Counted from the first letter of the stretch, positions 26,611 to 35,888 are shown. The stretch is DNA of 44,284 bases from Bacteroidota bacterium (GCA_024280295.1 JAJRQK010000001.1:1-44284), one strand, 5' to 3'. The notes: generated by a model not told the origin, from the letters alone. Program-made: numbers and translations.

Positions 26611-29349
26611 ATGGATAAAGTATCATACGTGGGTAATGCAGATGTCAATGCGATTGATCATCTCTACAAAATGTACCTCAACGACCCTGAAAGCGTCGAT
26701 ATTGGCTGGCAAAAATTTTTCGAAGGATTTGATTTTGCAAAAACTAGCTATGAAGATGGAGGTGCAGTTCCAGAAAATTTCCAGAAAGAATTTAAGGTGA
26801 TTAACTTGATTGACAGTTATCGAAGTCGAGGACATCTTTTTACGAAAACGAATCCGGTTCGCGAACGAAGGAAGTATGAACCTAAGCTCACATTGGAAAA
26901 TTTTGGGCTGGCAGAAGCAGATTTAGAGATCGTATTTCAAGCTGGGGAAGAAATCGGACTTAAATCTGCAACACTTCGCGAAATTATTTTAGACCTTGAA
27001 GAAACGTATTGTCAATCTATCGGGATTGAGTTTATGTATATGCGCCGACCAGATCGCATTGCCTGGTTTAAAAACCACATAGAGATAAAAAATCGGCCTA
27101 AATATGATAAAGCGCGTAAAATTGACATATTCAAGAAGTTAAATCGAGCAACAAGTTTTGAATCATTCTTAGGCAAAAAATTCGTCGGTCAGAAACGATT
27201 CTCCATTGAAGGCTTAGAATGTTTGATTCCAGCGATGGATGCACTTGTTCAAAAAGGAGCTGAAGAAGGAGTGGAATACTTCGTAATGGGAATGGCACAT
27301 CGTGGAAGACTGAACACCCTAACTAATGTATTTGAAAAGCGGCCACAAGACATTTTTTCAGAATTTGAGGGAAAAGAATTCGGCACAGATGAGACTTTTG
27401 ATGGAGACGTCAAATATCATCAGGGCTTTACTTCTTATATTAAAGCAAACAATGGAAAAGAAATTGGATTAACATTAGCTCCAAACCCATCGCACTTGGA
27501 AGCTGTAAATACAGTCGTAGAAGGAATTGCTCGTGCCAAAGTTGATAACGACCTTGAGAATGATTATTCTAAGGTATGCCCTGTTCTAATTCATGGAGAT
27601 GCCGCAATTGCAGGCCAAGGGGTTGTCTATGAGACAATTCAAATGGCTAAATTGGAGGGCTATAAAACAGGAGGAACGATTCATATTGTTACAAATAACC
27701 AAGTTGGGTTTACCACTAACTATAAGGATGGGCGATCATCTACCTATTGCACAGATATCGCAAAAGTAACTTTATGTCCCGTCTTTCATGTAAACGCAGA
27801 TGATGTTGAGGCTGTTATTCAAGTCATGGAAATGGCAATGGTCTATCGGCAACATTTTAAAAGTGATATTTTTATTGATCTTCTCGGTTATAGAAAATAT
27901 GGACACAACGAGGGTGATGAACCTAAGTTTACACAACCTAAACTATATAGTCTAATTGCAAAGCATGCTAACCCAAAGGATATCTATCTCAAGCAATTGA
28001 TCAGTGAAGGTGTCGTAAATAAAGAGGAAGCAAAAGAATTTGGAGATAAATACAATGCATTTCTTGAATCTGAATTCACGGAATCACGAAAACATGACAA
28101 AGCTCTAATCCATGATTTTTTAAGTGATGTAGGAGCGGATTTGCGCCATGCCCACCCAGAAGATTTTGAACAATCTCCAGAAACAGGCGTTGCTAAAAAG
28201 ACACTCTTAGATCTCGGAGAAAAAATTGCAACGCTACCCGACGGAAAAAAATACTTCCGTAAGATTTCAAAAATATTTAAGGAGAGGTTGAATTCAATTA
28301 AAGAAGATAGATTGGATTGGGGAGCTGCAGAAATGTTAGCCTATGCTACACTTCTTGAGGAAGGGCATCCCATCCGAATCAGTGGGCAAGATGTAGAACG
28401 AGGAACATTCTCTCATCGACATGCTGTAGTAATTGTTGAGGATACAGAAGAAGAGGTGATTACTTTAAACCTACTTTCAGAGAAACAAGCTCCTTTTACT
28501 ATTTACAATTCATTCCTATCTGAATATGGGGTACTTGGTTATGAATATGGTTACTCTCTGGCATGTCCGAATGGATTAACAATTTGGGAGGCTCAATTTG
28601 GTGATTTTTACAATGGAGCCCAAATAATGGTCGATCAGTTTATTACTGCTGGTGAAGATAAATGGACAACTCAAAGTGGACTGGTAATGCTTCTTCCTCA
28701 CGGATATGAAGGCCAAGGCGCAGAGCATTCTAGTGGCCGAATGGAACGTTTCTTACAGCAATGTGCTGATTTGAACATACAGGTTGTCAATACTTCAACT
28801 CCTGCGAATCATTTCCATTTATTGCGTCGACAACTAAAGCGTGAATTTAGAAAACCATTAGTGGTCTTTTCTCCAAAAATGCTACTTCGTCACCCAAGAG
28901 CTACTTCAACATTAGATGAAATGGCAAAAGGGTGTTTCCAAGAGGTAATTGATGATCCTTCTGCTGCTGTGAACAAAATAGATACTGTGGTTCTTTGCTC
29001 AGGAAAGTTCTATTACGAAGCAACACAAAAGGCTGAAGATCTTAGTGTTGATAGCATGGCATTTGTTCGTGTAGAACAGCTCTATCCACTTCCTAAGAAG
29101 CAAATTGAAACCGTCATTGCAAAATACAAGAATTCCAAAAAAGTCATTTGGGCACAAGAAGAGCCAGCAAACATGGGAGTATGGTCGTATATGGCTATGG
29201 AACTTAAAGACCTCAGCTTGATTGGAATAAGTCGAAATGCATCGGCTGCAACTGCAGAAGGTTCTCACGATTTACATAAGCGTCGATTAACGAAATTATT
29301 CAATGATCTATTTGCTCATGCCAACGTGAAAAAAGAAGTTAATCCTTAA
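26611..29349 (+). CDS. sucA: 2-oxoglutarate dehydrogenase E1 component
   Basis: Thiamine-diphosphate enzyme of 912 residues that decarboxylates 2-oxoglutarate in the TCA cycle and hands the succinyl group to E2. Markers: N-terminal MYLNDPESVDIGWQKFFEG, SFESFLGKKFVGQKRFSIEG, GMAHRGRLNTLTNVFEKRP, KYHQGFTSYI, the cofactor motif GDAAIAGQGVVYETIQM, NNQVGFTT, GHNEGDEP, and a C-terminal transketolase-like half with FSHRHAVV, QFGDFYNGAQ and WAQEEPANMG. Length is normal for the family. It is followed after 22 bp by sucB, the usual order. The E3 subunit and succinyl-CoA synthetase genes are not in the window. Confidence 0.97.
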   Translation: MDKVSYVGNADVNAIDHLYKMYLNDPESVDIGWQKFFEGFDFAKTSYEDGGAVPENFQKEFKVINLIDSYRSRGHLFTKTNPVRERRKYEPKLTLENFGLAEADLEIVFQAGEEIGLKSATLREIILDLEETYCQSIGIEFMYMRRPDRIAWFKNHIEIKNRPKYDKARKIDIFKKLNRATSFESFLGKKFVGQKRFSIEGLECLIPAMDALVQKGAEEGVEYFVMGMAHRGRLNTLTNVFEKRPQDIFSEFEGKEFGTDETFDGDVKYHQGFTSYIKANNGKEIGLTLAPNPSHLEAVNTVVEGIARAKVDNDLENDYSKVCPVLIHGDAAIAGQGVVYETIQMAKLEGYKTGGTIHIVTNNQVGFTTNYKDGRSSTYCTDIAKVTLCPVFHVNADDVEAVIQVMEMAMVYRQHFKSDIFIDLLGYRKYGHNEGDEPKFTQPKLYSLIAKHANPKDIYLKQLISEGVVNKEEAKEFGDKYNAFLESEFTESRKHDKALIHDFLSDVGADLRHAHPEDFEQSPETGVAKKTLLDLGEKIATLPDGKKYFRKISKIFKERLNSIKEDRLDWGAAEMLAYATLLEEGHPIRISGQDVERGTFSHRHAVVIVEDTEEEVITLNLLSEKQAPFTIYNSFLSEYGVLGYEYGYSLACPNGLTIWEAQFGDFYNGAQIMVDQFITAGEDKWTTQSGLVMLLPHGYEGQGAEHSSGRMERFLQQCADLNIQVVNTSTPANHFHLLRRQLKREFRKPLVVFSPKMLLRHPRATSTLDEMAKGCFQEVIDDPSAAVNKIDTVVLCSGKFYYEATQKAEDLSVDSMAFVRVEQLYPLPKKQIETVIAKYKNSKKVIWAQEEPANMGVWSYMAMELKDLSLIGISRNASAATAEGSHDLHKRRLTKLFNDLFAHANVKKEVNP

Positions 29350-29371
29350 AAAACATTAAAAGATAAAAGAC

Positions 29372-30628
29372 ATGTCAGTATTAGAAATGAAAGTACCAAG
29401 TCCAGGTGAATCGATTTCAGAAGTAGAAATTGCTCAGTGGTTGGTGTCTGATGGAGACTATGTAGAAAAAGATCAAGCAATTGCTGAAGTCGACTCTGAC
29501 AAGGCAACACTTGAACTTCCTGCTGAAGAAAGTGGAATAATCACATTCAAAGCTGAAGAAGGCGATGCTGTTGCAGTTGGTGCTGTTGTATGTCTGATTG
29601 ACACATCCGCAGAAAAACCAGCTGATTTCGAATCATCTACACCAGATGTTGTAGAGGAAGTAAAAATTCCCGCAAAAGAGGTGAAAGCTCCAAATCCTAA
29701 CCCTGTAAAACGAGCAGCTGAGAAATCGTATGCATCAGGAACACCTTCTATAGCTGCGGCTAAGATTATATCTGAAAACGGAATTTCTTTGAATCAGATA
29801 AATGGAACAGGGAAGGCAGGTAGAATTACAAAACAAGATGTTCTTGCGGCAATGGCAGGAGGGTTCTCAACTGACGCAGCTCAAGGTTGGGGGGGGACAC
29901 GCAATACAGAATCAGAACGAATGTCGCTTATGCGCCGTAAAATTGCTGAACGTCTTGTTGGCGTGAAGAATGATACGGCAATGTTGACGACTTTCAATGA
30001 GGTTGACATGAAACCAATCATGGATCTTCGAACGAAATACAAAAAAGTATTTGCAGAACACCATGAAGTGAATTTAGGATTTATGTCTTTTTTCACTAAG
30101 GCTGTAACTGAGGCACTTAATTTATTCCCATCTGTCAATGCTCAAATTGAGGGAAAAGAAATGATCTTACACGATTACGCTGATATTGGAATCGCTGTAT
30201 CATCTCCAAAAGGACTAATGGTTCCCGTAGTACGTAATGCAGAACAAATGAGTTTGGCTGAAATCGAAAGAGAAATTAAGCGTTTAGCAATTAAGGCGCG
30301 AGACGGTAAAATCACGCCTGATGAAATGATAGGTGGAACATTCACAATCACAAATGGTGGTGTTTTTGGATCGATGCTTTCAACACCTATAATCAATCCT
30401 CCACAATCTGCGATACTTGGAATGCACAACATAGTTCAGCGTCCTGTTGCTATCAATGGCGAAGTTGTTATTCGTCCAATTATGTATGTTGCTTTATCGT
30501 ATGATCACAGAGTTATTGACGGCAAAGAATCTGTTAGTTTCTTAGTGAAAGTGAAAGAAATGTTAGAAAACCCAGAACGGATGATTTTTGGCTCAAAAGA
30601 TCCTGTTGAAGTGTTATTAGGACTATAA
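29372..30628 (+). CDS. sucB: Dihydrolipoyllysine succinyltransferase, E2 of 2-oxoglutarate dehydrogenase
   Basis: E2 core protein of 418 residues. A lipoyl domain (1-76) carries Lys44 in [13 protein letters not shown] as the lipoylation site. An Ala/Pro/Lys-rich linker leads to a peripheral subunit-binding domain (about 118-160, [15 protein letters not shown] and GRITKQDVL). The catalytic acyltransferase domain (about 185-418) ends with the active-site motif DHRVIDG (His379, Asp383). Succinyl rather than acetyl specificity is inferred from linkage to sucA and from a single lipoyl domain. A terminator lies 15 bp after the stop. Confidence 0.96.
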   Translation: MSVLEMKVPSPGESISEVEIAQWLVSDGDYVEKDQAIAEVDSDKATLELPAEESGIITFKAEEGDAVAVGAVVCLIDTSAEKPADFESSTPDVVEEVKIPAKEVKAPNPNPVKRAAEKSYASGTPSIAAAKIISENGISLNQINGTGKAGRITKQDVLAAMAGGFSTDAAQGWGGTRNTESERMSLMRRKIAERLVGVKNDTAMLTTFNEVDMKPIMDLRTKYKKVFAEHHEVNLGFMSFFTKAVTEALNLFPSVNAQIEGKEMILHDYADIGIAVSSPKGLMVPVVRNAEQMSLAEIEREIKRLAIKARDGKITPDEMIGGTFTITNGGVFGSMLSTPIINPPQSAILGMHNIVQRPVAINGEVVIRPIMYVALSYDHRVIDGKESVSFLVKVKEMLENPERMIFGSKDPVEVLLGL

Positions 30629-30643
30629 TTAGATATCTAAATT

Positions 30644-30674
30644 TGCTAAGAAAAACTAGTTATTTTTCTTAGCA
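30644..30674 (+). terminator. Intrinsic terminator of sucAB (12-bp perfect stem)
   Basis: TGCTAAGAAAAA (30644-30655) and TTTTTCTTAGCA (30663-30674) pair perfectly around a 7-nt loop, just after the sucB stop codon. The T-rich part lies within the 3' arm. Confidence 0.75.
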
Positions 30675-31180
30675 CTTACTGCGTCGGTCATGGTGTATTT
30701 TCAAAAAAGGGCATTCTGATTTACGATGTAACTACCGAAGGCTATACAGAAATAACATCTCTAGATTTAGGAGCGTATAATTCGGTTGCTTTCTTTTATT
30801 TTTGATTCCTTTTTAGCCAAAGAATGTATGCTTTCAATGTCAAAATTAACTTTATCCCAAGCATCTTTCGAAGCTACGCTTATAAAACATGAAAGGGAAG
30901 ACTGGCATCCCCCCTTTCAATACCTAAACTACTACTACTTATGAAAACTAACTTCTACTTAGCTTGTACATGATTACTTTCAAATAACGTGCCAACTTTT
31001 AATAGTTGTTTTAGCTTCGTATTGCTATATGTATTACGCTTAAACTCCCAAAAAATTACATCTATAGTGTAATTTTAACATTTATTTAGAGAGAACTCAT
31101 CCCGAAAACAGTTTGGCAAAAGCCATATATTCCTTTTACAGTAAAGGGTCTAGGATGAATTATTAATGAATTCCGTTTAT
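30675..31180. other. Gene-poor stretch with unassigned short open segments
   Basis: No recognisable gene or RNA. On the minus strand, 30767-30915 is open and reads ASKDAWDKVNFDIESIHSL and AKKESKIKESN before a stop, with protein-like composition but no start codon. On the plus strand an overlapping open stretch (about 30651-30806) reads GHGVFSKKGILIYDV and TTEGYTEITSLDLG. One or both may be the tail of a decayed gene. The rest is AT-rich with frequent stops in all frames. Confidence 0.3.
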
Positions 31181-31500
31181 TTAACTTTTTATTCCAAACC
31201 AACCAATCCTACCATCATTATGGTCTCTCGGCCGACCCATATTATCAAAGGTTATTGCCTTCTATTCAGATAGTGACCAGTCATTATTTGAATTTTTGAT
31301 AACCTCGATAAAACGCTTAAAGTTCCTTTTCTATCTTTTACGAGTTTCTGTATGAAAGGCGACTGATCCCCTTTACCTGCTTTTTTAATGTGAATGCAAG
31401 TACTCATAAATCCAACTTGAACTATAAAACTTCCCACTTCATCAAGTTTGAACCATGTTCTTTCTTGTGATTCTTCTTCAATCGCTATAAAGATCAACAT
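31181..31500 (-). pseudogene. Broken small gene of unknown function downstream of the anti-sigma gene
   Basis: An ATG at 31500 opens an 82-codon frame (ending 31252) that begins MLIFIAIEEESQERTWFKLD and includes GSFIVQVGFMST. From about 31340 an alternative frame continues in a more protein-like way: NFKRFIEVIKNSNNDWSLSE, one TAG (31264-31262), then KAITFDNMGRPRDHNDGRI up to a stop at 31181. The switch lies near the A-run in AGAAAAGG. The simplest reading is one gene of about 105 codons damaged by a frameshift and a nonsense change. It starts 25 bp after the anti-sigma stop, so it may once have belonged to that operon. No family recognised. Alternatively the 82-residue frame alone is real. 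Confidence 0.4.
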
Positions 31501-31525
31501 CAGGAGATTCAGGAAGAGAGATTAA

Positions 31526-32107
31526 CTACGCCGCACGATGTGCCAAGCAAGCAACAACTTTCATTGGAATTTGTGAGGTAATTTTGTAATCATGGTGCTT
31601 ATCAATTGTGAACTCAACGTAATCACCTACACTATAATTTGTAGTGACTCCGTCAATAGTTGCTATACATGAACCTTCAACTATCAAAAACTTCTCAGTG
31701 TACTCAGTGTGCAAGTGATCTGACTCCCCTTCTTTAATCCAGGCAATAACTATCGTTGCTTCAGGACTATCAGACAACACTTCCATGTGCACATTTTCGT
31801 ATTCATCAGGCTCTTGGACTTTATCTAACCAATATTTGTATTCTGAAATTTTTGAGTTTGCTGTCAACATTGGTGGGGTTTCTGAAGCTTGAATTGCTGC
31901 AAAAACATCATTCTCTAGCGTTGATGGTGGGGTTACAGAATTGGCAAAAGCATATTGTTCAACCGCCAATTCGATTGTTGCAATTTCTGCTTTTATCTCA
32001 GGGTGTTCTTCTACAAGTTTGAGAACTTTTTCGTTCTCTTCACGAGGAAGTAGTCCTAAAACAAACTCTTCTAATATTCCTGACGCTATGTAATCCGCTA
32101 TTTTCAA
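31526..32107 (-). CDS. Anti-ECF-sigma factor with C-terminal cupin domain (ChrR-like)
   Basis: Cytoplasmic 193-residue protein. The N-terminal anti-sigma helix bundle (about 1-75) has the pattern SGILEEFVLGLLPREENEKV and HPEIKAEI of Bacteroidota anti-sigma factors. It lacks the HxxxCxxC zinc motif of classical ZAS proteins. The C-terminal cupin (about 95-190) has ESDHLHTEYTEKFLIVEGSC and GDYVEFTIDKHHDY, with His and Glu positions that could bind a metal as in ChrR. It should hold the adjacent sigma factor inactive until a signal, perhaps oxidative, is sensed (inference). Start is a TTG at 32107, one base past the sigma-factor stop, so translation is probably coupled. Confidence 0.85.
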   Translation of the reverse strand: MKIADYIASGILEEFVLGLLPREENEKVLKLVEEHPEIKAEIATIELAVEQYAFANSVTPPSTLENDVFAAIQASETPPMLTANSKISEYKYWLDKVQEPDEYENVHMEVLSDSPEATIVIAWIKEGESDHLHTEYTEKFLIVEGSCIATIDGVTTNYSVGDYVEFTIDKHHDYKITSQIPMKVVACLAHRAA

Positions 32108-32108
32108 A

Positions 32109-32648
32109 TCACTTAATTAATTTTCTTAGTTCTATCAATCCGTTTCTAACTCTCGTTTTTATTGTTCCCAAAGGCAATTCTAAATACTTGGCAGCCTCTG
32201 AATGCGTATAACCTTTAAGATATACGGTTTCAATTACCAATTTGGATTCAGGATTCATATTATTTAACACTTCTTGCATCCCAATGTGATCAACTTTTGA
32301 CTCCGAAGAGTGGTTAAGTGTCTCAAATACAAACTCTTGTGCGTTTTTAGAATTATTTTGAAATTCTTTCGATCTTGTGTAGTCGATTGCAGTATTCCGT
32401 GTAATATTCAACATCCAAGTAAATAATCTTCCTTTCGATTTATCATACTTTGAGAACTTCTTCCAAATTTTGACAAATGCATCCTGAACCACATCTTGAG
32501 CAATTTCTTCAGAACAAACAACTTTGAGCGCAATACCATACAAAGCAGCGGAATAATTCTCATAAAGAATACGGAATCCCCCTTCTTTGTTGTTGGCAAC
32601 TTGCTCAATCAACTCTTCTTCAGATATGTCAGCGCGTGTTAATTTCAA
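32109..32648 (-). CDS. ECF RNA polymerase sigma factor
   Basis: Sigma-70 family ECF factor of 179 residues. Region 2 (about 25-95) has LYENYSAALYGIAL, AQDVVQDAFVKIWKKF and GRLFTWMLNITRNTAIDY. Region 4 (about 120-175) has VIETVYLKGYTHSEAAKYL and LPLGTIKTRVRNGLIELR. The start is TTG at 32648; no ATG occurs before region 2.4, so the non-ATG start is well supported. The anti-sigma factor follows one base after the stop. Together they resemble SigK/RskA-like and RpoE/ChrR-like stress modules. Target genes are unknown, and no clear autoregulated promoter was found upstream. Confidence 0.92.
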   Translation of the reverse strand: MKLTRADISEEELIEQVANNKEGGFRILYENYSAALYGIALKVVCSEEIAQDVVQDAFVKIWKKFSKYDKSKGRLFTWMLNITRNTAIDYTRSKEFQNNSKNAQEFVFETLNHSSESKVDHIGMQEVLNNMNPESKLVIETVYLKGYTHSEAAKYLELPLGTIKTRVRNGLIELRKLIK

Positions 32649-32842
32649 TTAGTAGTCCTTCTAGGAGTACCGCAATATACAGCAATTATTTATTTCAACC
32701 CAACAGAAATGAAAAACTCACATTAGCTAGTTGAATCTATCTTTGGAAATAGTTCAGTTTTATTAGACACTGACTTGTTAGTGCTCTTGAGGTGGCGTTA
32801 TACGAATAACATCTTAGTTGATATTGAATGCCTTTGTAATTC

Positions 32843-34636
32843 TTAAGAAAAGTAAGTGCGTATCACCCGTGTTCGTGCTTTGCCAACCACCTTGATCAAT
32901 TCTTCTTCTGTGGCCTTTTGAATTCCGTTTACCGTTTTGAAAGCTTTCATTAGGTCTTCGTGCGTTTTTCTCCCGACTCCTTTAATTTGAGTCAATTCTG
33001 ATGTCAATGCTGCCTTGCTTCGTTTATTCCTATGGTGAGTAATCCCAAACCGATGTGCCTCATTTCGCATGTGCTGGATAAGCTTCAAACTCTCAGATCG
33101 TTTGTCGATATAGATAGGTAATGTATCCCCAGGAAAGAAAATCTCCTCCAGTCGTTTCGCGATTCCAACGATGGCAACTTTACCTCTAATCCCAAGATCA
33201 TCTAGTGCTTTGAGTGATGAACTTAATTGCCCTTTCCCTCCGTCGATGACAATTAATTGTGGTAAAGGTTGATTCTCGTCTAGCATGCGTTTGTAGCGTC
33301 GGTAAACGGCCTCTTCCATCGATGCGAAGTCATCTGGACCAACAACAGTTTTGATATTGAAGTTTCGATAATCGCGCTTGCTCGGTTTTGCATTTTTGAA
33401 CACAACGCAAGCAGAAACAGCATGTTCTCCTTGAATATTTGAGTTATCAAAACACTCAATGTGAACGGGTTTATCTTGCAATCTGAAATCTACACGAATT
33501 TGCTCCATGATTCGCTCTGCATATCGTTCTGGGTGAATCAATTTTTCCTGTTTCACCTTTTCCAGTCGAAAGAACTTAGCATTTCGTGCTGATAAATCAA
33601 CCAATGCTTTTTTGTCTCCACGTTGAGGAATGAAGAATGATGCCCCCTCGATTTCGAAGTCCATTTTTTCTTCTACAATGATTTCTTTGGACAAACTTTG
33701 ATACCTCTCGCGCAATTCCGGAAGCACAAAACTAACAATGCTCGAACTTGATTCATTGAGTTTTTTCTTTACTTCAGCCGTAAACCCATGAATAACTGCA
33801 CCATTATTAATGACTAAATAATTGACATACGCACGTTTTTCGTCATGGACAACAGTAACAACATCCACTTGATGAATTGTTGGTGAAACAACTGTAGATT
33901 TCGCCTTGTACTTCTCGATTGTCTCGATTTTCGCTTTGACATTTTGAGCATCCTCGAATTTCAAATTCTTAGCATACTCTTGCATGATTACTTTTAACGA
34001 ACGAATAACGGCTCCCAAATTTCCTTTCAGGATGTGTTCAATATTTGAAATATATTCACCATAGGATTCAATAGTATCTTCGCCAATGCATGGACCTTTG
34101 CAGTTCCCTAGATGATATTCAAGACACACTTTATGTTTACCCTCTTCGATTTTTTTTGAAGATAAATCTAGTGCACACGTTCGAAGTGGGTAGATTTCTC
34201 GAATTAATGAAACCAATGTATTGATCACCTTCACACTAGGGTAAGGCCCATAATATTTAGAGCCGTCTTTGATCATTCGACGTGTACTAAACACCCGCGG
34301 AAAAGGTTCTTTTTTGATGCAAATCCAAGGGTAGGTTTTATCATCTTTAAGTTGAATGTTATACTTAGGCTGATACTTCTTAATGAGATTATTCTCCAAT
34401 AAAAGTGCATCAAATTCAGTGTCGACTACGATGTATTTAATCTCGACAATCTGACGGACGAGAATCCGTGTCTTCCCAGAATCTAAATTTTTATTGAAAT
34501 AGGAAGCAACTCGCTTCTTTAAATTTTTTGCTTTTCCAACATAAATGATTTTGTCTGATGCATCGAAATATTGATACACTCCCGGTTTATTCGGGAGCAC
34601 TTTAATTTTTGCTTTTATTTCTTCGAATTGACTCAA
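32843..34636 (-). CDS. uvrC: Excinuclease ABC subunit C
   Basis: Nucleotide-excision-repair nuclease that cuts damaged DNA on both sides in the UvrABC system, about 597 residues. Domains: GIY-YIG nuclease near the N-terminus (GVYQYFDASDKIIYVGKAKN), a Cys-rich centre (CALDLSSKK, CLEYHLGNCKGPC), UvrB-binding region, RNase H-like nuclease (IECFDNSNIQG, QLIVIDGGKGQLSS, and FGITHHRNKRSK) and C-terminal helix-hairpin-helix (QIKGVGRKTHEDL). I place the start at TTG 34636 (SQFEEIKAKIKVLP), which gives the usual N-terminal length. A GTG at 34672 is in frame, but a perfect -7 promoter element (34664-34657) lies between the two. Confidence 0.93.
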   Translation of the reverse strand: MSQFEEIKAKIKVLPNKPGVYQYFDASDKIIYVGKAKNLKKRVASYFNKNLDSGKTRILVRQIVEIKYIVVDTEFDALLLENNLIKKYQPKYNIQLKDDKTYPWICIKKEPFPRVFSTRRMIKDGSKYYGPYPSVKVINTLVSLIREIYPLRTCALDLSSKKIEEGKHKVCLEYHLGNCKGPCIGEDTIESYGEYISNIEHILKGNLGAVIRSLKVIMQEYAKNLKFEDAQNVKAKIETIEKYKAKSTVVSPTIHQVDVVTVVHDEKRAYVNYLVINNGAVIHGFTAEVKKKLNESSSSIVSFVLPELRERYQSLSKEIIVEEKMDFEIEGASFFIPQRGDKKALVDLSARNAKFFRLEKVKQEKLIHPERYAERIMEQIRVDFRLQDKPVHIECFDNSNIQGEHAVSACVVFKNAKPSKRDYRNFNIKTVVGPDDFASMEEAVYRRYKRMLDENQPLPQLIVIDGGKGQLSSSLKALDDLGIRGKVAIVGIAKRLEEIFFPGDTLPIYIDKRSESLKLIQHMRNEAHRFGITHHRNKRSKAALTSELTQIKGVGRKTHEDLMKAFKTVNGIQKATEEELIKVVGKARTRVIRTYFS

Positions 34637-34656
34637 TTTCGATGTTCGGTTCGAAA

Positions 34657-34664
34657 CAAAAATA
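34657..34664 (-). promoter_or_regulatory. Probable -7 element of uvrC
   Basis: TATTTTTG on the minus strand, a perfect TAnnTTTG, 20 bp upstream of the TTG at 34636. If used, it excludes the GTG at 34672 as start. No TTG box is seen upstream. Confidence 0.4.
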
Positions 34665-34753
34665 CGGAACACGTTGGACTTCTTAGTTTAGATTAACTCA
34701 ATAACAAAAGAAATTGGTGATTTTTACGTTTAGCAACTATCAAATCAAGTACC

Positions 34754-35266
34754 ATGAAAAGCATAACACTTGCTCTCATTCTCACTATTAGTGGGGTTAT
34801 CAATGCTCAAACTTTCGATATAGACACCAAGAACGCACATGTTGAGTTCGAGTTCTTACATGATGCAACCAAGGGCACACTTACCAATGTGTTTGTTCAG
34901 TTTAAGATGGATCCGGAAAACATTGGTGGTGGAACAATCAACGGCTCAGTTAATGCTGCTACGCTAAACACAAATAACAGGGCGAGAGACAAGCACTTAA
35001 AGTCCAATGATTTTTTTGATGTAGAAAATTTTCCAACACTAAAATTCAGCTGTTCTTCAATTTATCAGGAAGGAGAGGCGTACAAAGCAAAAGGGACTTT
35101 GACAATTAAAGGTGTCGAGAAAGAGGTGATTTTTAACTTGGAGAATACAAATGATCAATTCGAATTCAAGACATTTATCTACGCAATAGACTTTGGAGTT
35201 TCACCAAAAAAGAATCGAGAAAAAAGCAAAGTATCCGTACTTGTCATTGTCCCAAAGTCGACTTAG
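34754..35266 (+). CDS. YceI-family periplasmic protein
   Basis: Protein of 170 residues with a cleavable signal peptide (cut near INA-Q, about residue 18) and a full YceI domain: FDIDTKNAHVEFEFLHDATKG, the DFFDVENFPTLKFSCSS block and GTLTIKGVEKEV. The family forms a lipocalin-like barrel for isoprenoids or fatty-acid-like ligands. It differs from the YceI gene at 14670 by having no lipobox. Monocistronic, divergent from uvrC; no terminator was identified, but a structured segment follows at 35322-35431. Confidence 0.9.
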   Translation: MKSITLALILTISGVINAQTFDIDTKNAHVEFEFLHDATKGTLTNVFVQFKMDPENIGGGTINGSVNAATLNTNNRARDKHLKSNDFFDVENFPTLKFSCSSIYQEGEAYKAKGTLTIKGVEKEVIFNLENTNDQFEFKTFIYAIDFGVSPKKNREKSKVSVLVIVPKST

Positions 35267-35321
35267 AAAGAAACGATTTCATTCATTGTGATTCGTAGAA
35301 ACATTATTTTCAAAGCGAAAT

Positions 35322-35431
35322 CTTCTGCCCCGTAAAAGGGTGATAGCTTGCAGAAGTAGTACTTTAGAAAACCGGTTTGACCGAGGCGATTAGCCCACGT
35401 ACTAGCATCGGTTTACACGGCAACTGCGATG
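35322..35431. ncRNA. Candidate structured RNA (cloverleaf-like set of stems)
   Basis: No open frame, but dense complementary pairing. CTTCTGC-CCC pairs with GGG...GCAGAAG (35322-35331 with 35338-35356, split by 9 nt). TAGTAC (35357-35362)/GTACTA (35399-35404) encloses two hairpins, CGGT-ttg-ACCG (35373-35383) and GGC-gatta-GCC (35385-35395). CATCG (35406-35410)/CGATG (35427-35431) encloses GTT/AAC. The segment is visibly richer in G+C than its flanks. It lies between two convergent genes. Not a tRNA, tmRNA, RNase P, SRP or riboswitch that I recognise; strand unknown. It could also be a remnant of a mobile element. Confidence 0.35.
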
Positions 35432-35530
35432 GAACTAAAACCCGAATACTGAATTGGCAGCCAAAAGAAATTACCATTAAATCGTATAATTCAATTTAAT
35501 ATTGCGAAAATAGAATGAAATACTGAACTC

Positions 35531-35878
35531 TTAATGTGTCGCCCAAACGGCTAACTCATTCCCAGATGGATCGAGAAATTGGAATCGAGAACCTCCTGGG
35601 AATGAAAATATTTCCTTCGAAATGCGACCACCCGCCTCGACCACTTTCACTTTAATTTGCTCTAGGTTATCATGGTATAAAACGACCAAAACACCATTGA
35701 CCAACTTGTCCTCTGATTGCTCAAAACCTCCTGCTATTCCGCTATTCTCGAAAGAAGTATATGTTGGACCGTAATCGGTGAATTTCCAGTCGAATGCTGA
35801 GGAATAAAACGCCTTAATTTTAACCAAGTCACCCGCCTTGAATTCGATATAATTAATGCAGTTGTTTGCTGTTCGCAT
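35531..35878 (-). CDS. VOC-superfamily (glyoxalase/bleomycin-resistance-like) protein
   Basis: Small cytoplasmic protein of 115 residues with the paired beta-alpha-beta-beta-beta modules of the VOC fold: CINYIEFKAGDLVKIKAFYSS at the start, VLVVLYHDNLEQIKVKVVEAG, and a final FPGGSRFQFLDPSGNELAVWA. The SRFQFLDPSGNELAVW end is typical of glyoxalase-like proteins of unknown substrate. It starts 10 bp after the stop of the OmpA-family gene, so the two are probably co-transcribed, although no shared function is evident. Confidence 0.85.
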   Translation of the reverse strand: MRTANNCINYIEFKAGDLVKIKAFYSSAFDWKFTDYGPTYTSFENSGIAGGFEQSEDKLVNGVLVVLYHDNLEQIKVKVVEAGGRISKEIFSFPGGSRFQFLDPSGNELAVWATH

Positions 35879-35888
35879 GATTCAATGG

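Noticed and set aside
35322-35431. Possible tRNA, tmRNA, RNase P or group II intron domain
   Set aside because: None of the conserved sequences of these RNAs is present; only the generic folded character remains.
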